64,000 bases of DNA, taken from Hansfordia pulvinata. Its lineage: Eukaryota > Ascomycota > Sordariomycetes > Xylariales. The DNA is taken from assembly GCA_006538405.1 (NCBI GenBank), contig BJKQ01000009.1, positions 2,304,001-2,368,000 on the forward strand, written 5' to 3'. The position numbers were made by a program, and so were the translations under genes. The notes under the pieces were generated by a model. It made no database searches. It saw only the letters and a program-made list of their open reading frames with translations, and had not been told where the DNA came from. Positions 22,247 to 32,400 of this stretch are shown here, in pieces; positions within the stretch are counted from its first letter, which is position 1; each line of letters begins with the position of its first letter.

Positions 22247-23802
22247 ATGGTCCTGTTCCCTTCCGTCGCGGCCCTCGGCCTGCTGGCCGCCAGCGCCGTC
22301 GCCACCTCGGTCAACCCCTCCCAGGAGGTCTTCGGTAAGGCCTACGACAACCTCCAGGCCGCCGCCGCCCCTTCTGCCGCGCGGTTCGGATCCCATGGAC
22401 GCCCACCTCATGGAGGCCCATCCCATGAAGGCCAGCGCTGCTCGTTGTGGACGGCCAACCAGCGCAAAGACTGGTGAGTTGGATTTCATTTTCGTGTTTA
22501 TTCTTGAAATAAACGAGGAAACCACGACGGCCGTCGTCGTGCCTCTCTACCCGCTCGACGCGCAGAACAGAGATAAGCTGACCATGGGGTCAAAACATCC
22601 GACGAAGGGCGCACATGTGCGCAGACGAGAGGAAGGAGTACATCCGCGCGGTCCAGTGCCTGATGGCCGCGCCCTCCAAAGCCGACCCGGCCTTCGCCCC
22701 GGCGCCAGGACGCGGTACGACGACTTTGTCGCCGTGCACATCAACCAGACCCTCTCGATCCACGGCACCGTAAGTTGACCCGGGCGTCCCAGGAGGAGAC
22801 GAAGAAGAAGAGGAGGAAGCAAGAAAGAGATAAGAAACCCTTCACTGACACGAGGTGGCGCCCACAGGGTAACTTCCTCAGCTGGCACCGCTACTTTGTC
22901 TATTCGTACGAGACGGCTCTGAGGAACGAGTGCGGCTACGATGGCTATCAACCGGTAGGCAATTACTCCCATGTCTTTCCTTGAGAACCGAAAAAAAAAA
23001 AGGGCCTTCATTCACGACGTCAAACAATCGTTCAAACTCGACACACAATACTAACCCGCACCTCCTCTCCCCCCTCCCCCCTTCACTCAGTACTGGAACT
23101 GGTTCACGCACCAGGCCGACCCGCGCAAGTCGCCCGTCTTCGACGGCAGCGAGACGAGCATGAGCGGGGACGGCGCGTACGTCGCGCACAACGGCAGCTG
23201 GGGCGCCGCGGGCAAGATCTTCCTGCCCTCGGGCCGGGGCGGCGGCTGCCTCACCGGCGGGCCCTTCCGGGACATGGTCGTCAACCTGGGCCCCGTCGCG
23301 CCGACCATGGACGGCCAGCCGAAGGTCGGCTCCCCGCTGGAGCACAACCCGCGCTGCCTCAGGCGCGACCTGAGCGCCTACACGGCGACGCGCTGGCTGA
23401 CGGCGGAAAACCTGCTCAACATCACCGTCGGCGCGGCCTCGTCGTACGCGGGCGTCCGGGCTTCCAGGACGAGCTGCAGGGGCGCTTCGACCAGGGCTTC
23501 CTGGGGCTGCACGCCTCGGGCCACTTCGTCATCAACGGCGACGGCGGCGACCTGTACTCGTCGCCCGTCGACCCCGTCTTCTGGCTGCACCACGCCCAGC
23601 TCGACCGCGTCTGGTGGGCCTGGCAGGCCCTGCACCCGCGGAGCGCCCGCGACGTCGCCGGCACCATCACCCTCTTCAACCAGCCCCCCAGCCGCAACAC
23701 CACCAAGGACGACCTGATCGACCTCGGCGTCAACGCCGAGCCCCGCCGCATCGGCGACCTGCTGGACACGCTGGACGACGGCTGTGCTACGTCTACGTGT
23801 AG
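22247..23802 (+). pseudogene. Tyrosinase (type-3 copper) gene with several frame lesions
   Basis: Secreted-type fungal tyrosinase, a copper enzyme that hydroxylates phenols and oxidises diphenols. ATG 22247 gives a signal peptide (MVLFPSVAALGLLAASAVA) and a Cys-containing N-terminal piece to RKD. The copper-A region is split over exons: HINQTLSIHGT (ends 22769), GNFLSWHRYFVYSYE (22868-22954), then YWNWFTHQADPRKSP from 23091. The copper-B region reads HASGHFVINGDGGDLYSSP and FWLHHAQLDRVWWAW. The frame shifts by minus one at about 22700, 23457 and 23785; only after the last shift does the frame end in CYVYV, the usual family C terminus. The first junction also fails: the split Trp codon reads TG/A with the best acceptor, and about 40 extra nt separate DKLT from DERKEY. 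Either a decayed gene or a low-quality stretch; several independent lesions favour decay. Confidence 0.7.
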
Positions 23803-24371
23803 GGCGGCCGGCTTGGGAGGGAGGAGAAAGAGAGACAACACCAGGAGGGGTACGTTGTTGACGCCTGGGTGGGTGAGCCTGCCAGCTGAAAAGAGGGGCG
23901 GGTTGTTTTTCTTCTTTGTTACAATAATAATATCATTCTTAATTTTAGACATTTTCAACTGTTCTTCTAGATTGACGCTGGGTTTTTTCATACTCCCTTC
24001 CTTCTTCGCAGGGGCCTCATGCAGGTATCACAGGGACTCAACGCGGGATTCATACGGTCCTCAGAAAGACCAAAAATATTATAACCTACGGGCGCTGTAT
24101 GCCTCTTCCATCTCTTGCCATCGCACCGGCCTCCTATGTCTTCAGAAAAAGAGCAGTTTTATTAAAGTCCACGCTGACTAGCAGGGAGGCGGCTGAGGTA
24201 GTATGGTTGGGTTGTGTCTCATGGACAACGGCCACGGCCTCTGCCCTCGCCTCGAATTTCCACAAGACACACCCGCCCGCCGCGCAGACCCAAGCCCAAG
24301 GCACAATGGCATAGGAAACCGGACAGCTGGCGCCCCGCACCAACGGCCAGCAAGCCGGCACCGGGCCTCAC
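23803..24371. other. Convergent 3' region, tyrosinase-like gene / arsM
   Basis: About 570 bp, AT-rich in its first half (AATAATAATATCATTCTTAA near 23923), consistent with 3' UTR and polyadenylation signals. No gene is seen. Confidence 0.5.
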
Positions 24372-25755
24372 TCACGCCTTGACAGCATACACGCTGTACG
24401 AGGCTGGATATCGGTCAGTCGCGAGGGCAGCAAGGCAGACTACCGTTTGCCCGCCTCTCCTCGGAAGCAAAAGGCCTGGCCAAGACTCACCTGCCCACTC
24501 GTTCAGGTCCCCGACGTCGGCTGGCGGGGCGGCGGCGGCGGCGGCGCCGCCGCCGCCGTCGCTGGGGCCGCAGCACGACTTCTTCGCGCCGGAGCAGGGC
24601 CCGCAGCCGCTACCGCCGGCCGAGGCGGAAGAGCCGTCCGGGTTGGTCCGGGTGTAGACATTGAGGTCGCCGCCCGTGTTCAGGATGACGATGTCTGTCG
24701 CGTTTCGAAGAGGTTTGCGCGTGTGTGCGCGTACTCGTGTGTCAGCAAAGGGAAAAGGGGAGATGGGGGACACGCGATTTCTTTTTGTTTTCTTTTCTTT
24801 CTTGTTATGCGGAGCAGCAAAACAAAAATGAGACCCCCCCCCCCTCTCTCCCCGCCCATATGATGATTCAAACTCACCTCGGAAGCCCGCGGCCTGAAGA
24901 TACCTCCTGTAGTCGTCGACCTGGCTCGCGCCGGCGATGCAGCCGACGTACAGGGCCATGTCGTCCCTGATCTCGCGGGGCAGCGGCTTCTTGGCCAGGA
25001 TGTCGGACAGGGCGACGCGCCCGCCGGGCCGGAGCAGGCGGTGCATCTCGTCGAAGACGAGCTGCTTCTCCGCCTCGGGCACGAGGTTGACGACGCAGTT
25101 GGAGATGATGCAGTCGGCGATGTCGGCGGCGGGCAGCGCCGCCGTCATGTCGGTGATGTGCGACTCGACGAAGCGCGTGTTGGTGTGGTTGCCCCCCGCC
25201 TTGAGCTTCTCGGCCTTTTGCAGCATGGTCTTTTTTTTTTGTTGTTGTTGTGGCCCGGGATGTCAGCATCTGTGGCCGGTGCGTATCTGGAGAAGGGGAA
25301 TCGCTGCACTGCTTCTCACCTTGTTCATGTCGACGCCGATGACGCTGCCGCTGTCGCCGACCTTGCCGGCGGCCAGGAAGACGTCGAAGCCGGCCCCGCA
25401 GCCTAGGTCGATGACCGTCTCTCCCTGTGGAAGTCACGGGTGTCATTCAGCCTCTATTCCGTCCGGGACACAAATAATAAGAGACAAGCTTGGGGTCTCT
25501 CTCTTCCTTCCATCCGCCTGGATATCAAAAACCCGTCCCTCGCACGCAGGCTGGGCTCACCTCGCGGATGCTGGACAGGGCCACGGGGTTGCCGCAGCTC
25601 AGGCCCAGGTTGGCGTCCTTGGGGGTGCGGGACAGCTCCTCGGCCGAGTAGCCGAAAGCCCGGGCCACGGCGTCGGCGTAGCCCTCGCTGCCGCCCTCGG
25701 CTGCGGTGGTGTAGTGCCGCGTCACCTCGGAGTAGACCTTGTCGGAGGAAGCCAT
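24372..25755 (-). CDS. arsM: Arsenite methyltransferase (ArsM/AS3MT family)
   Basis: SAM-dependent enzyme that methylates trivalent arsenic to mono- and dimethyl forms, in the cytosol. Five exons: 25561-25755, 25320-25424, 24878-25229, 24491-24694 and 24372-24403. All phases fit; the product is 295 residues. Exon 3 uses an acceptor after an A-rich tract (AAAAAG). Motifs: LGLSCGNP (Cys54), the SAM-binding [15 protein letters not shown] (Cys74), [12 protein letters not shown] (Cys145), [13 protein letters not shown] and YVGCIAGAS (Cys197). Cys54, Cys145 and Cys197 match the three As(III)-binding cysteines needed in characterised ArsM proteins. A Cys-rich tail ([12 protein letters not shown]) precedes an Ala/Gly linker and the family C terminus [13 protein letters not shown]. 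It is divergent from the bZIP gene at 26484. Assignment is firm; activity on arsenic in this fungus is inferred. Confidence 0.93.
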
Positions 25756-26483
25756 GGCGAGGGTGTGTGTTGGCGTATATGTGTGAGTGTGGAGAGGGGC
25801 CGATCAAGAGATCCCTGGGTTGTAGAAAATCGAGAGGGTTGTGGTCAAAATGAAAATGAACAGTATAGTATGGGACTGTCTGAGGAGCGCGATTGACCTG
25901 AAGTGAACTTCTGAGTGCTTTTATACTCGACTTACAAGCTGGCGGGTGTGTCCCTGCAATATCAAATACCTACCTCGCACGAAGCCAGACCAACGACGCG
26001 TGTTCCACCATGAAAGCTCGAGTCTGCCAATCGGAAGTGACAACGGCGGAGACGAGCACACGCTTGACCCGATGAAGCAATTCTTCGATATGTCATTGCC
26101 AGACGCAGCCAATCACAGTGCCCGTATTGTGGTTCTCCTTCCTCTCCGACGCACACACTCACCAGAGACTCTCCGTCTTTCACTGACGCTCTTCGACGGG
26201 AAGGCGCCCCCTCGGTTGGCCCCACGTGCCGTGGTCCTCCTTCGCCCACCTTCCACCTCCTACGAGTAGCGGCACTCGGCGCGATCAGCCTCAACAGCCC
26301 CTTGCTCACGGTCGCTCTCCATCCATCCCAACGCCCCTCCTTCTTCATCATCCTCCCCTTTAACACTTTTCCTGTGTGTGTCTGTGGGAGTAAGGGAGGG
26401 AGTCAGTGTGTGACCCAATCCGACCCCCCCCCCCTTTACAAAAGGGAGCTCTCGGGGCAAGGGACCAACCCGAAACCCCTAAT
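25756..26483. other. Shared promoter region, arsM / bZIP gene
   Basis: About 730 bp between two divergent start codons, so both genes may share control elements. It holds a TATAAAAG box for arsM (25918-25925, minus strand), an AGCCAATCACAG stretch (CCAAT-type, near 26107), one TACGAGTA copy (26261) and a C10 run just upstream of the bZIP start (about 26425-26434). Confidence 0.6.
25918..25925 (-). promoter_or_regulatory. TATA box of arsM
   Basis: TATAAAAG read on the minus strand, about 165 nt upstream of the arsM start codon. This suits a transcription start with a leader of roughly 100-130 nt. Inferred from position and sequence only. Confidence 0.5.
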
Positions 26484-27278
26484 ATGCCGGCCTCCGCCCC
26501 GCCGCCGCCGGTCCTCAAGTGGTCCTCGAAAAAAGCCCCGGACCACGCCGCCGCCGCCCGGGCCCGCGACAACCAGCGCCGGCACCGGGCGCGGGCCAAG
26601 GCGCACACCGCGGGCCTCGAGGCCGCGCTGGCCGCCGCCCAGGACCGCCTGCGCGCCGCCGAGGCCGCGGCCTGCCGGCTGGCCGCCGAGGTCGAGACCT
26701 TGCGGGGCCGGCAACAGCCGCAGCCGCAGCCGCAGCCGCAGTGCTGCGGGTGCCTGTGCCACGATGGAGGGAGGGGAGGCGGAGAAGGCGGTGGTGGTGG
26801 TGATGATGATGATGATGATGATGGAGAGCGCTCGGCGTCGGAGGCGCCGCGGCCGCAGCTGAGAAAGACGGAGTTTGCAACTACGCCACCGGCACCGACG
26901 ACCAGTCCCGATGCGACGAGGCCTCCTCGCGGCGGGTCCGAGGCCCCTCCAAAGGAAGAAGGGCAGGATGAGAGACAGGGCGAGGGGCATCGAGGGGTGG
27001 ACGACGACGGCGGCGACGACGACGACGACGACGAAGGGTGCGCCCCGCTTGCGCCCTTCCCGCGCGCGGGGCGCGGCGAGTCGACGACCACGTGCCGCAC
27101 GGCGTTCCGCATGGCCGAGGAGCACAACGTGCGCCGGCTCGACCGGGGCGCGATCCAGCGCTGGCTGCGCCCGGGCTTCAGGAGGGAGGCCGTCCCCGCC
27201 TGTCCGGGGCAAGGCGGCGGTTGCAGCGTCGACAACAGGCTGCTCTACGAGCTGCTGGACCATTTGAACCCTTTGTGA
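26484..27278 (+). CDS. bZIP transcription factor with Cys-rich motif
   Basis: Intronless, 264 residues, starting MPASAPPPPVLKWSS; upstream in-frame sequence begins only with GTG. A basic region at 26-41 (RARDNQRRHRARAKAH) has the Asn and Arg of bZIP DNA contacts in the N-Q-R-R-H-R form seen in a fungal subgroup. It is followed by an Ala-rich zipper with Leu45, 49, 56, 66 and 73. Next come a PQ repeat and CCGCLCHD (Cys87, 88, 90, 92), then acidic and Gly-rich low complexity. The C-terminal block (CRTAFRMAEEHNVRRLD, IQRWLRPGFRREAVP, LLYELLDHL) resembles the conserved C-terminal region of ascomycete bZIPs of this type. Being divergent from arsM, it may regulate it; the vicinal cysteines could sense As(III) or a metal, which is speculation. 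The bZIP call rests on a short basic region and a weak zipper. Confidence 0.75.
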   Translation: MPASAPPPPVLKWSSKKAPDHAAAARARDNQRRHRARAKAHTAGLEAALAAAQDRLRAAEAAACRLAAEVETLRGRQQPQPQPQPQCCGCLCHDGGRGGGEGGGGGDDDDDDDGERSASEAPRPQLRKTEFATTPPAPTTSPDATRPPRGGSEAPPKEEGQDERQGEGHRGVDDDGGDDDDDDEGCAPLAPFPRAGRGESTTTCRTAFRMAEEHNVRRLDRGAIQRWLRPGFRREAVPACPGQGGGCSVDNRLLYELLDHLNPL

Positions 27279-27633
27279 GAGGCGGGTGTGTCAGGCAGGC
27301 TGGTAATGGATTGAGATGAGGGGTATATAGCTCAGTGTTTTTTCTGGATATTTGCTATTCAGCCTTTTTTGGAGAAACCAGCGCGAATGTTTATGGAAAA
27401 GTCTACCTAAGCTAGCTAGCTGCACTCCTTGCGTCAGGTCCAAAGTCTCAGTGATCATACACGAACGCGACGATGCAGCGAATTTGAAGCCGTACGCGCA
27501 TAGCGCAGGGTCTCTTTCGAGGTGGAAGATCGCCGTCGACGCCATGTCTCTTCCAGTTGAGCAGGATGAGCAAAGTGTCGCGGGCCCCGCCCCTTTTGTT
27601 GTTGCTCGAGTCCCAAGATGCAGCCAGCAGTGG
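27279..27633. other. Convergent 3' region, bZIP / DUF7918 gene
   Basis: About 355 bp between convergent stop codons. Nothing distinctive apart from a CTACCTAAGCTAGCTAGCTG stretch near 27402. Confidence 0.5.
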
Positions 27634-29234
27634 CTACGCGTACTCCCAATCCCACGTCAAATCAATGACTGGATCTTCAATGCGCTCTCTGCTAGTAGTC
27701 AAATCGATGACTGGATTTTCAGTGCGCACTCTGCTAGCAGCCAAAACGATGACTGCATCGTCATCTGGCACCTGAGGCGACCGCCTCAACCGTTTCTGTT
27801 GATGAGTGCCGTCTGCTGGAAGGCCTGGAGAGCCAGTGCCAACGGCCCGGCTCGAGCCCGACTCCTCCTGGATGGCTGCAGAAATCCTGGTCCGTTTCGG
27901 GCCCGGGTCTTCGTCTTCCTTGAGGCCCTCGAACGTCTTGACCCGCTTCAGGTCTTCCTTGATTTCCTCCAACGTCCCGGCCCGCTTCGAGCCTGCCTCC
28001 GTCTTCACGTCCTCGGCCGTCTTGAGCAGGCGCAGAGGCAGCTCGGTCTCCCGCTTCAGCGGAGGGGGCACACGGGCGTGCAGGCCGGGTTCTTTCTTGG
28101 CGATGCGGCACCCCGTCGCGATGCTGCCCGCGGGCGTCCTCTTCGTCTCCTGTATGCATGGAGGCTGGGGGGTAAGCGTCAGCGCATCACTCGGCCTAAC
28201 CAGGGGGGGGGGGGCTTCTTTAACTGACCGTCGCGACTGAGAGGCCTGCCTCCACAAGGATGCCCATGGCCACGAGGTCCTCTGCGTCCACAAATTCGTT
28301 ACTCCAAAGATTCGTCTGGGATTTGGTGGGGGTGGAGGGTGAGTTGACCAACCTCTCAGGCGGTACCGGAACTCGAAGACGGCAATGGGATCGGCGTCCC
28401 CCGCCGCGCACCGGAAGTCGACGTAGCCCTTCTCGTACGGCTCCTCGAGCTGCATTGGCTGGAATCTGGCGGCGATGTCAGAAAGGGGGGAAAACCAGAA
28501 AAAAAAAAACTGTCGACGTCGAGGTGAAAGAAGGGGGCTTGGCAATCAGAGCTAGCTTAGAAAACTCACGAGACCCCGTGGGAGACCATGGCGCCCTCCT
28601 TGTCCTCGTACACCACCGGCGGCGTGCTCGGGCGGTGCGGGTCCGGGTCGTCCAGCGGGCCCGGGCGGCCCCGGCGCCCGACCCTGCCGCGGTGCACCTC
28701 GACCCGGATGGTGCCGATCTCGCAGCCCGAGTCCTCGACTCCGGACTGCTTGCTTGCATCTAATGATTACCCCGGTGATTCTGTCAGCCGACCAAACGCA
28801 CCACCCGTGTCTCGTCAAAGCTGGTGAATGTGGGAGAGAGAGAGAGAGAGGGAGAAAAGGGGAGGGAGAGTGGGGATATGAGAAAAGAAGGGGGGGGGGG
28901 GAGAGAAAGGGATTACTCGCACGAACCTCTGGTCGTGACGGGGCGGAAGCGGCACCTGCGCACGTACTCCTTGCCGTTCTTCTCGTCGGTCGAGTACCGG
29001 CCCTCGGTGAACTCGCGCCACCGCCGCCCGTCCTCTCCCGCCTGCGGCGCCTCGTCGGGCGAGATGACCCTGCCCGTCAGCTCGTCGAGGCCGTCCACGA
29101 CGGTGGTGAAGCGCAGGCCCTCTGCCCCGCCTCGGATGTTTTCGCTGCTGCTCTTGCCGCCGACCCAGGGGTAGTCGGCGGAGACGGAGGCGTGGACCGA
29201 GAACTCGGCGCCGGCGACGCTCTCGATCCACTTG

Positions 29235-29267
<33 letters not shown>

Positions 29268-29407
29268 GCGCCGGGCTTTCTCGGGGGGGAGGAGGGAGAA
29301 CGGGGAGGGGCAGGGGGAGGTGGAGTCGGGTCGTCGTACTCGACCAGGTCCGTCCCGTCCACGCGCACGGTGACCTTGACGTGCGGGAAGTTGTTGATGA
29401 TGGCCAT
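27634..29407 (-). CDS. DUF7918 protein with C-terminal SUMO-interaction-like repeats
   Basis: Fungal protein of unknown role. Five exons: 28927-29407, 28570-28759, 28353-28465, 28229-28281 and 27634-28149; phases agree and the product is 450 residues. Residues 1-240 form the DUF7918 domain: MAIINNFPHVKVTVRVDG, LVEYDD, a poly-Gln insertion (about residues 47-57), IESVAGAEFSVHASV, then GCEIGTIRVEVHRGRV, FQPMQLEEPYEKGYVDFRC and FEFRYRLREDLVAMGIL across exons 3-4. The junction into exon 4 uses the acceptor GTGGACGCAG at about 28282-28291, which restores the family pattern. The tail is Lys/Glu-rich with basic patches (KRTR, KRLRR) suggesting nuclear location. It ends in three 14-residue repeats (AVIVLAASRVRTE, NPVIDLTTSRERIE, DPVIDLTWD); VIDLT followed by acidic residues fits SUMO-interaction motifs. 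Confidence 0.8.
27656..27765. repeat. 42-bp tandem repeat inside the DUF7918 gene
   Basis: Units start at 27656, 27698 and 27740 (the third partial), each beginning GTCAAATC-ATGACTGGAT or a close variant. The period of 14 codons keeps frame and encodes the VIDLT-type motifs on the minus strand. Confidence 0.85.
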
Positions 29408-32400
29408 TCTTTGGAGATTTCTCAGCGACCAAGGAGTGTATTGCTACTTTTCAGAGGGGTTCTTTAAGCCTCACCGTGCGCTTCTGGGAAAAGCTGGCCA
29501 GAGATGGGAGATAATCCAAGAGATGAGAGGCAGCTCAAGCAAGAGAGCAGCTGGTGTGATGTCTGGGACAGCGAGGGCGTGCAGGAAAGCCACGATAGGG
29601 AAGCTGAGGGGCGCGGTGGGACTCGGGTGACGGGAGCGTGAAGCCGGCGCTGTTAGCGAGATGAGCGGCAGCTCAGGTATATCTGAGCAGGCCCCGTGGT
29701 CTCTAGGGGACTGATGCAGATGTGCCTGGTGGTGTGGCATGGGCTGAAATCCTGCGCCGCGGGTCGTTTGCTGGGAAAATGGGACGGGAGAATCTAGGAA
29801 AGCTAGTAGGCGGGATTCGATGATTGAGTGACAAGGATCGCAGCAGTCTTTCTAAGTGGTTGATGATACCCGGGCAGATGAGACGGGAGGCGAGCCCGGG
29901 AGGGAACAGAGCTGATGTTTTCCTTGGTTTGCGCAGGGTGTAGCGGTTGCCGCTGAGCGATAGGGTGTCGAGCCGGTGGAAATTGTATGATAGAGTTGAG
30001 GCAAGTAGTCGAGGTGAGTCCCAGGAGAGACAGGAGTCGGCGACAGAGTCGGTGGGCGTTGGGAAAAAAGCGGTCCAGTGCGAAGACTCGGTTCGATTCA
30101 AGCTGGCGTCAGTCGGAGCAAGAATGACAGTCTTGGCCACGAGAGAGAATTGACGTGATGGGCGTAAGTCGTTGGGAATAGCAACCCTGGAAAGATGGAG
30201 CCAGATGATATCAGAGTGGTGTTGAGAACGTTGATTACGAAAAGAGATGCGGTGGCTTAGACCTGGGGGCAACGAAACCGAACGAGAGAGACTTGAACAG
30301 ATAACTTCACTCATAATTCAATCGACCCAACTCCGCAGCGGCATCATGCTCAACCGGTATCTCCTGGAGTGAGCAATGATTTGGCGTAATCAAGAATCAG
30401 TCTACAGGAGGCGCTGAGAGTCGAGAGAAGATAGACATGCAGTGAATGTGCGCAGGGACGTTGGAATGCAGTGGTCTATCAGATTGGGTGAAGTTGTTGT
30501 GAAGAGAAAATGGACAGCGCTGCCTGTCAAACGGCACTGAGCTGGCTTTGACGAGCCTGGCCGAGCTTGTGCTTCTCTCGAGACTGAAGAGTGAGATATG
30601 GCTTGATTCGGGCGCCTACTGTGCTCAGAAGATGGTCATTCCGGTGGCCATGAAGTATGGCCGAAGGTCAGTCTCTTTACTGTATGTGCCACCGGCCATG
30701 AAGTCGCAAATTGCCGAGGCGCGCCAGTTCGCATTGCATTCTACTGAGCTTTGGTCCAATCCACTCTCCCCTGAGATGATTCAATGGCTCTGGCTTAATC
30801 ACGACTGCACATGCACACCGATAGAGATCTCTACGTCTTCTGCCTGAAGTGCTGGTTAGGTCTCCATTTTGCACGATGGCAACAACACAACAGCATATTC
30901 ACTTTGGCACAAATGGCCGGGCCACACCCTGACCAGGCAGTCTGGCGCTGGGAAAATTGTGCCCCGACGAAATTGTGCCCCGAGAAGTTTCCTGCCGTTC
31001 CTAATGCTTGCTTGGACACTGAAAAGCCACCCCTGGCCATTCTTGGGCCAAGTGCAGATTCATGGCATCTGAATAGCTCTGCTGTCGAGCAGGCGGCCAC
31101 CGCTGACCACACCACGACCCTCGGCTCGGTCTGGTAGTCTCGAAGCCGGTCCGGGACTCGACGTGAAGCATCCACGGGATCGCGGCCCTTTTGATGTCGC
31201 CACTGACAGCTGCTTGGAATAGAGTAAGGGGCACGGGTGATTCCCGGGTGCCTGGCCTGACATCTTGGCAGGGGTTGTCATATCGAGGATCCGACACGTG
31301 CGAGCGAGCCTTCTCGTATCTGTGTCAACAAGACTGCCCCCTAAGGGTACCTTTCCAAACACCCAAGACGGTGCTCTGCGGAATGCTCCGTACGGCGAGC
31401 TCTTGGCCGGACGCGTCGCAGCCACCCTTGGCAACAAGTACGAGTATTCCCGCCAATCACCTGATCGAGCCTCCCTTGCCTCCCTTGACTCGCCTACCTT
31501 GATACCTTTGGTACCTTGGGCATGCACACCGCTCTGCCCTCGGAATCCAGCGGTCGGTTCGAGTTGCGTTGGTTGATGCTGCTGGCGACGACGCCCAGGT
31601 CGTGACCGCGTCCTCGTGCACTTTGTGAAAAATCCTTGACGGACGGCGAAAGGCTCGGAGGGGATCTGGAGCGCTCGAGCGAATCCAGAGATGGTCTCAC
31701 CAGTCTTGAGACCTGCGTCCCGCTCGCCGAGACATCGAGAACCGCAGCGCGGGGCGAAGGCGGGCAAGGGGCCATGGACGTGAAATGGGGAGCTGCAGCC
31801 CGGGGGACCGCTTCGACGTGTGCTCGTGTGTACTCGCGACAACCTGCTGTGTCGAGGCTGGCGGAACCTCGGTCAGGGCGAGTTGATCGATCTTTTCCGT
31901 GAAGCTAGCAGGAGGTTTCCCCCCCCCCAGTCATTTGCGTAGCAGGTAATCTCTTGCGAGGACCCGATGAGATTGACGCGGTGGCCTTGATGATGATGAT
32001 GATGATGATGCCATGGAGACGTCCACCACGGCGATGCTCCCTACAGGTACTCTGGCGATCGCTCTGCTCATCACTCCAACTCCAATTGAAGAAAAAGAGA
32101 ACCCCCAAAATTAAAATAGAAAACTGCCAAACATCTACTCGTACCTACGAGTAGAAGCTAACTAGGTGGGTAGTTAGTTGGTCGTGCTCCTTTCAGCCGA
32201 GGTCTGCGGTGGGCTGGAACATCCGCCCGCCCGACGACGGCGCGATCGACACACTGACTGCGGAGCAATAGTACGAGTACCTAGTAGACGGGGATCGGGG
32301 CTGCACGAGGGCCCAAGCTCCGCCCGGTTCGCATGCGCTGCCGTGTGGCTTGCACGGCTTGCACGGCTTGCACGAGTATGCAGTACGAGTATGAGCAAGT

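Noticed and set aside
26436..27263. 275-codon minus-strand frame opposite the bZIP gene
   Set aside because: Antisense shadow, made of repeat-encoded His and Ile runs.
22247..27278. Tyrosinase, arsM and bZIP as one secondary-metabolite cluster
   Set aside because: No PKS, NRPS or other backbone enzyme is present; adjacency alone is not enough.
28282..28330. Alternative acceptor at AAATCCCAG for exon 4 of the DUF7918 gene
   Set aside because: It brings in a stop codon after five residues; the GTGGACGCAG acceptor restores phase and the FRYRLREDLVAMG family pattern.
30085..30105. GGTTCGATTC, like a tRNA T-loop
   Set aside because: No matching acceptor stem, anticodon arm or D arm around it.
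29703..30314. 203-codon minus-strand frame
   Set aside because: No known family and no paired promoter evidence; it may be leader sequence of the DUF7918 gene or chance.
31060..31842. 260-codon minus-strand frame
   Set aside because: Arg/Ser/Pro-rich composition, octamer-bearing DNA, no motif.
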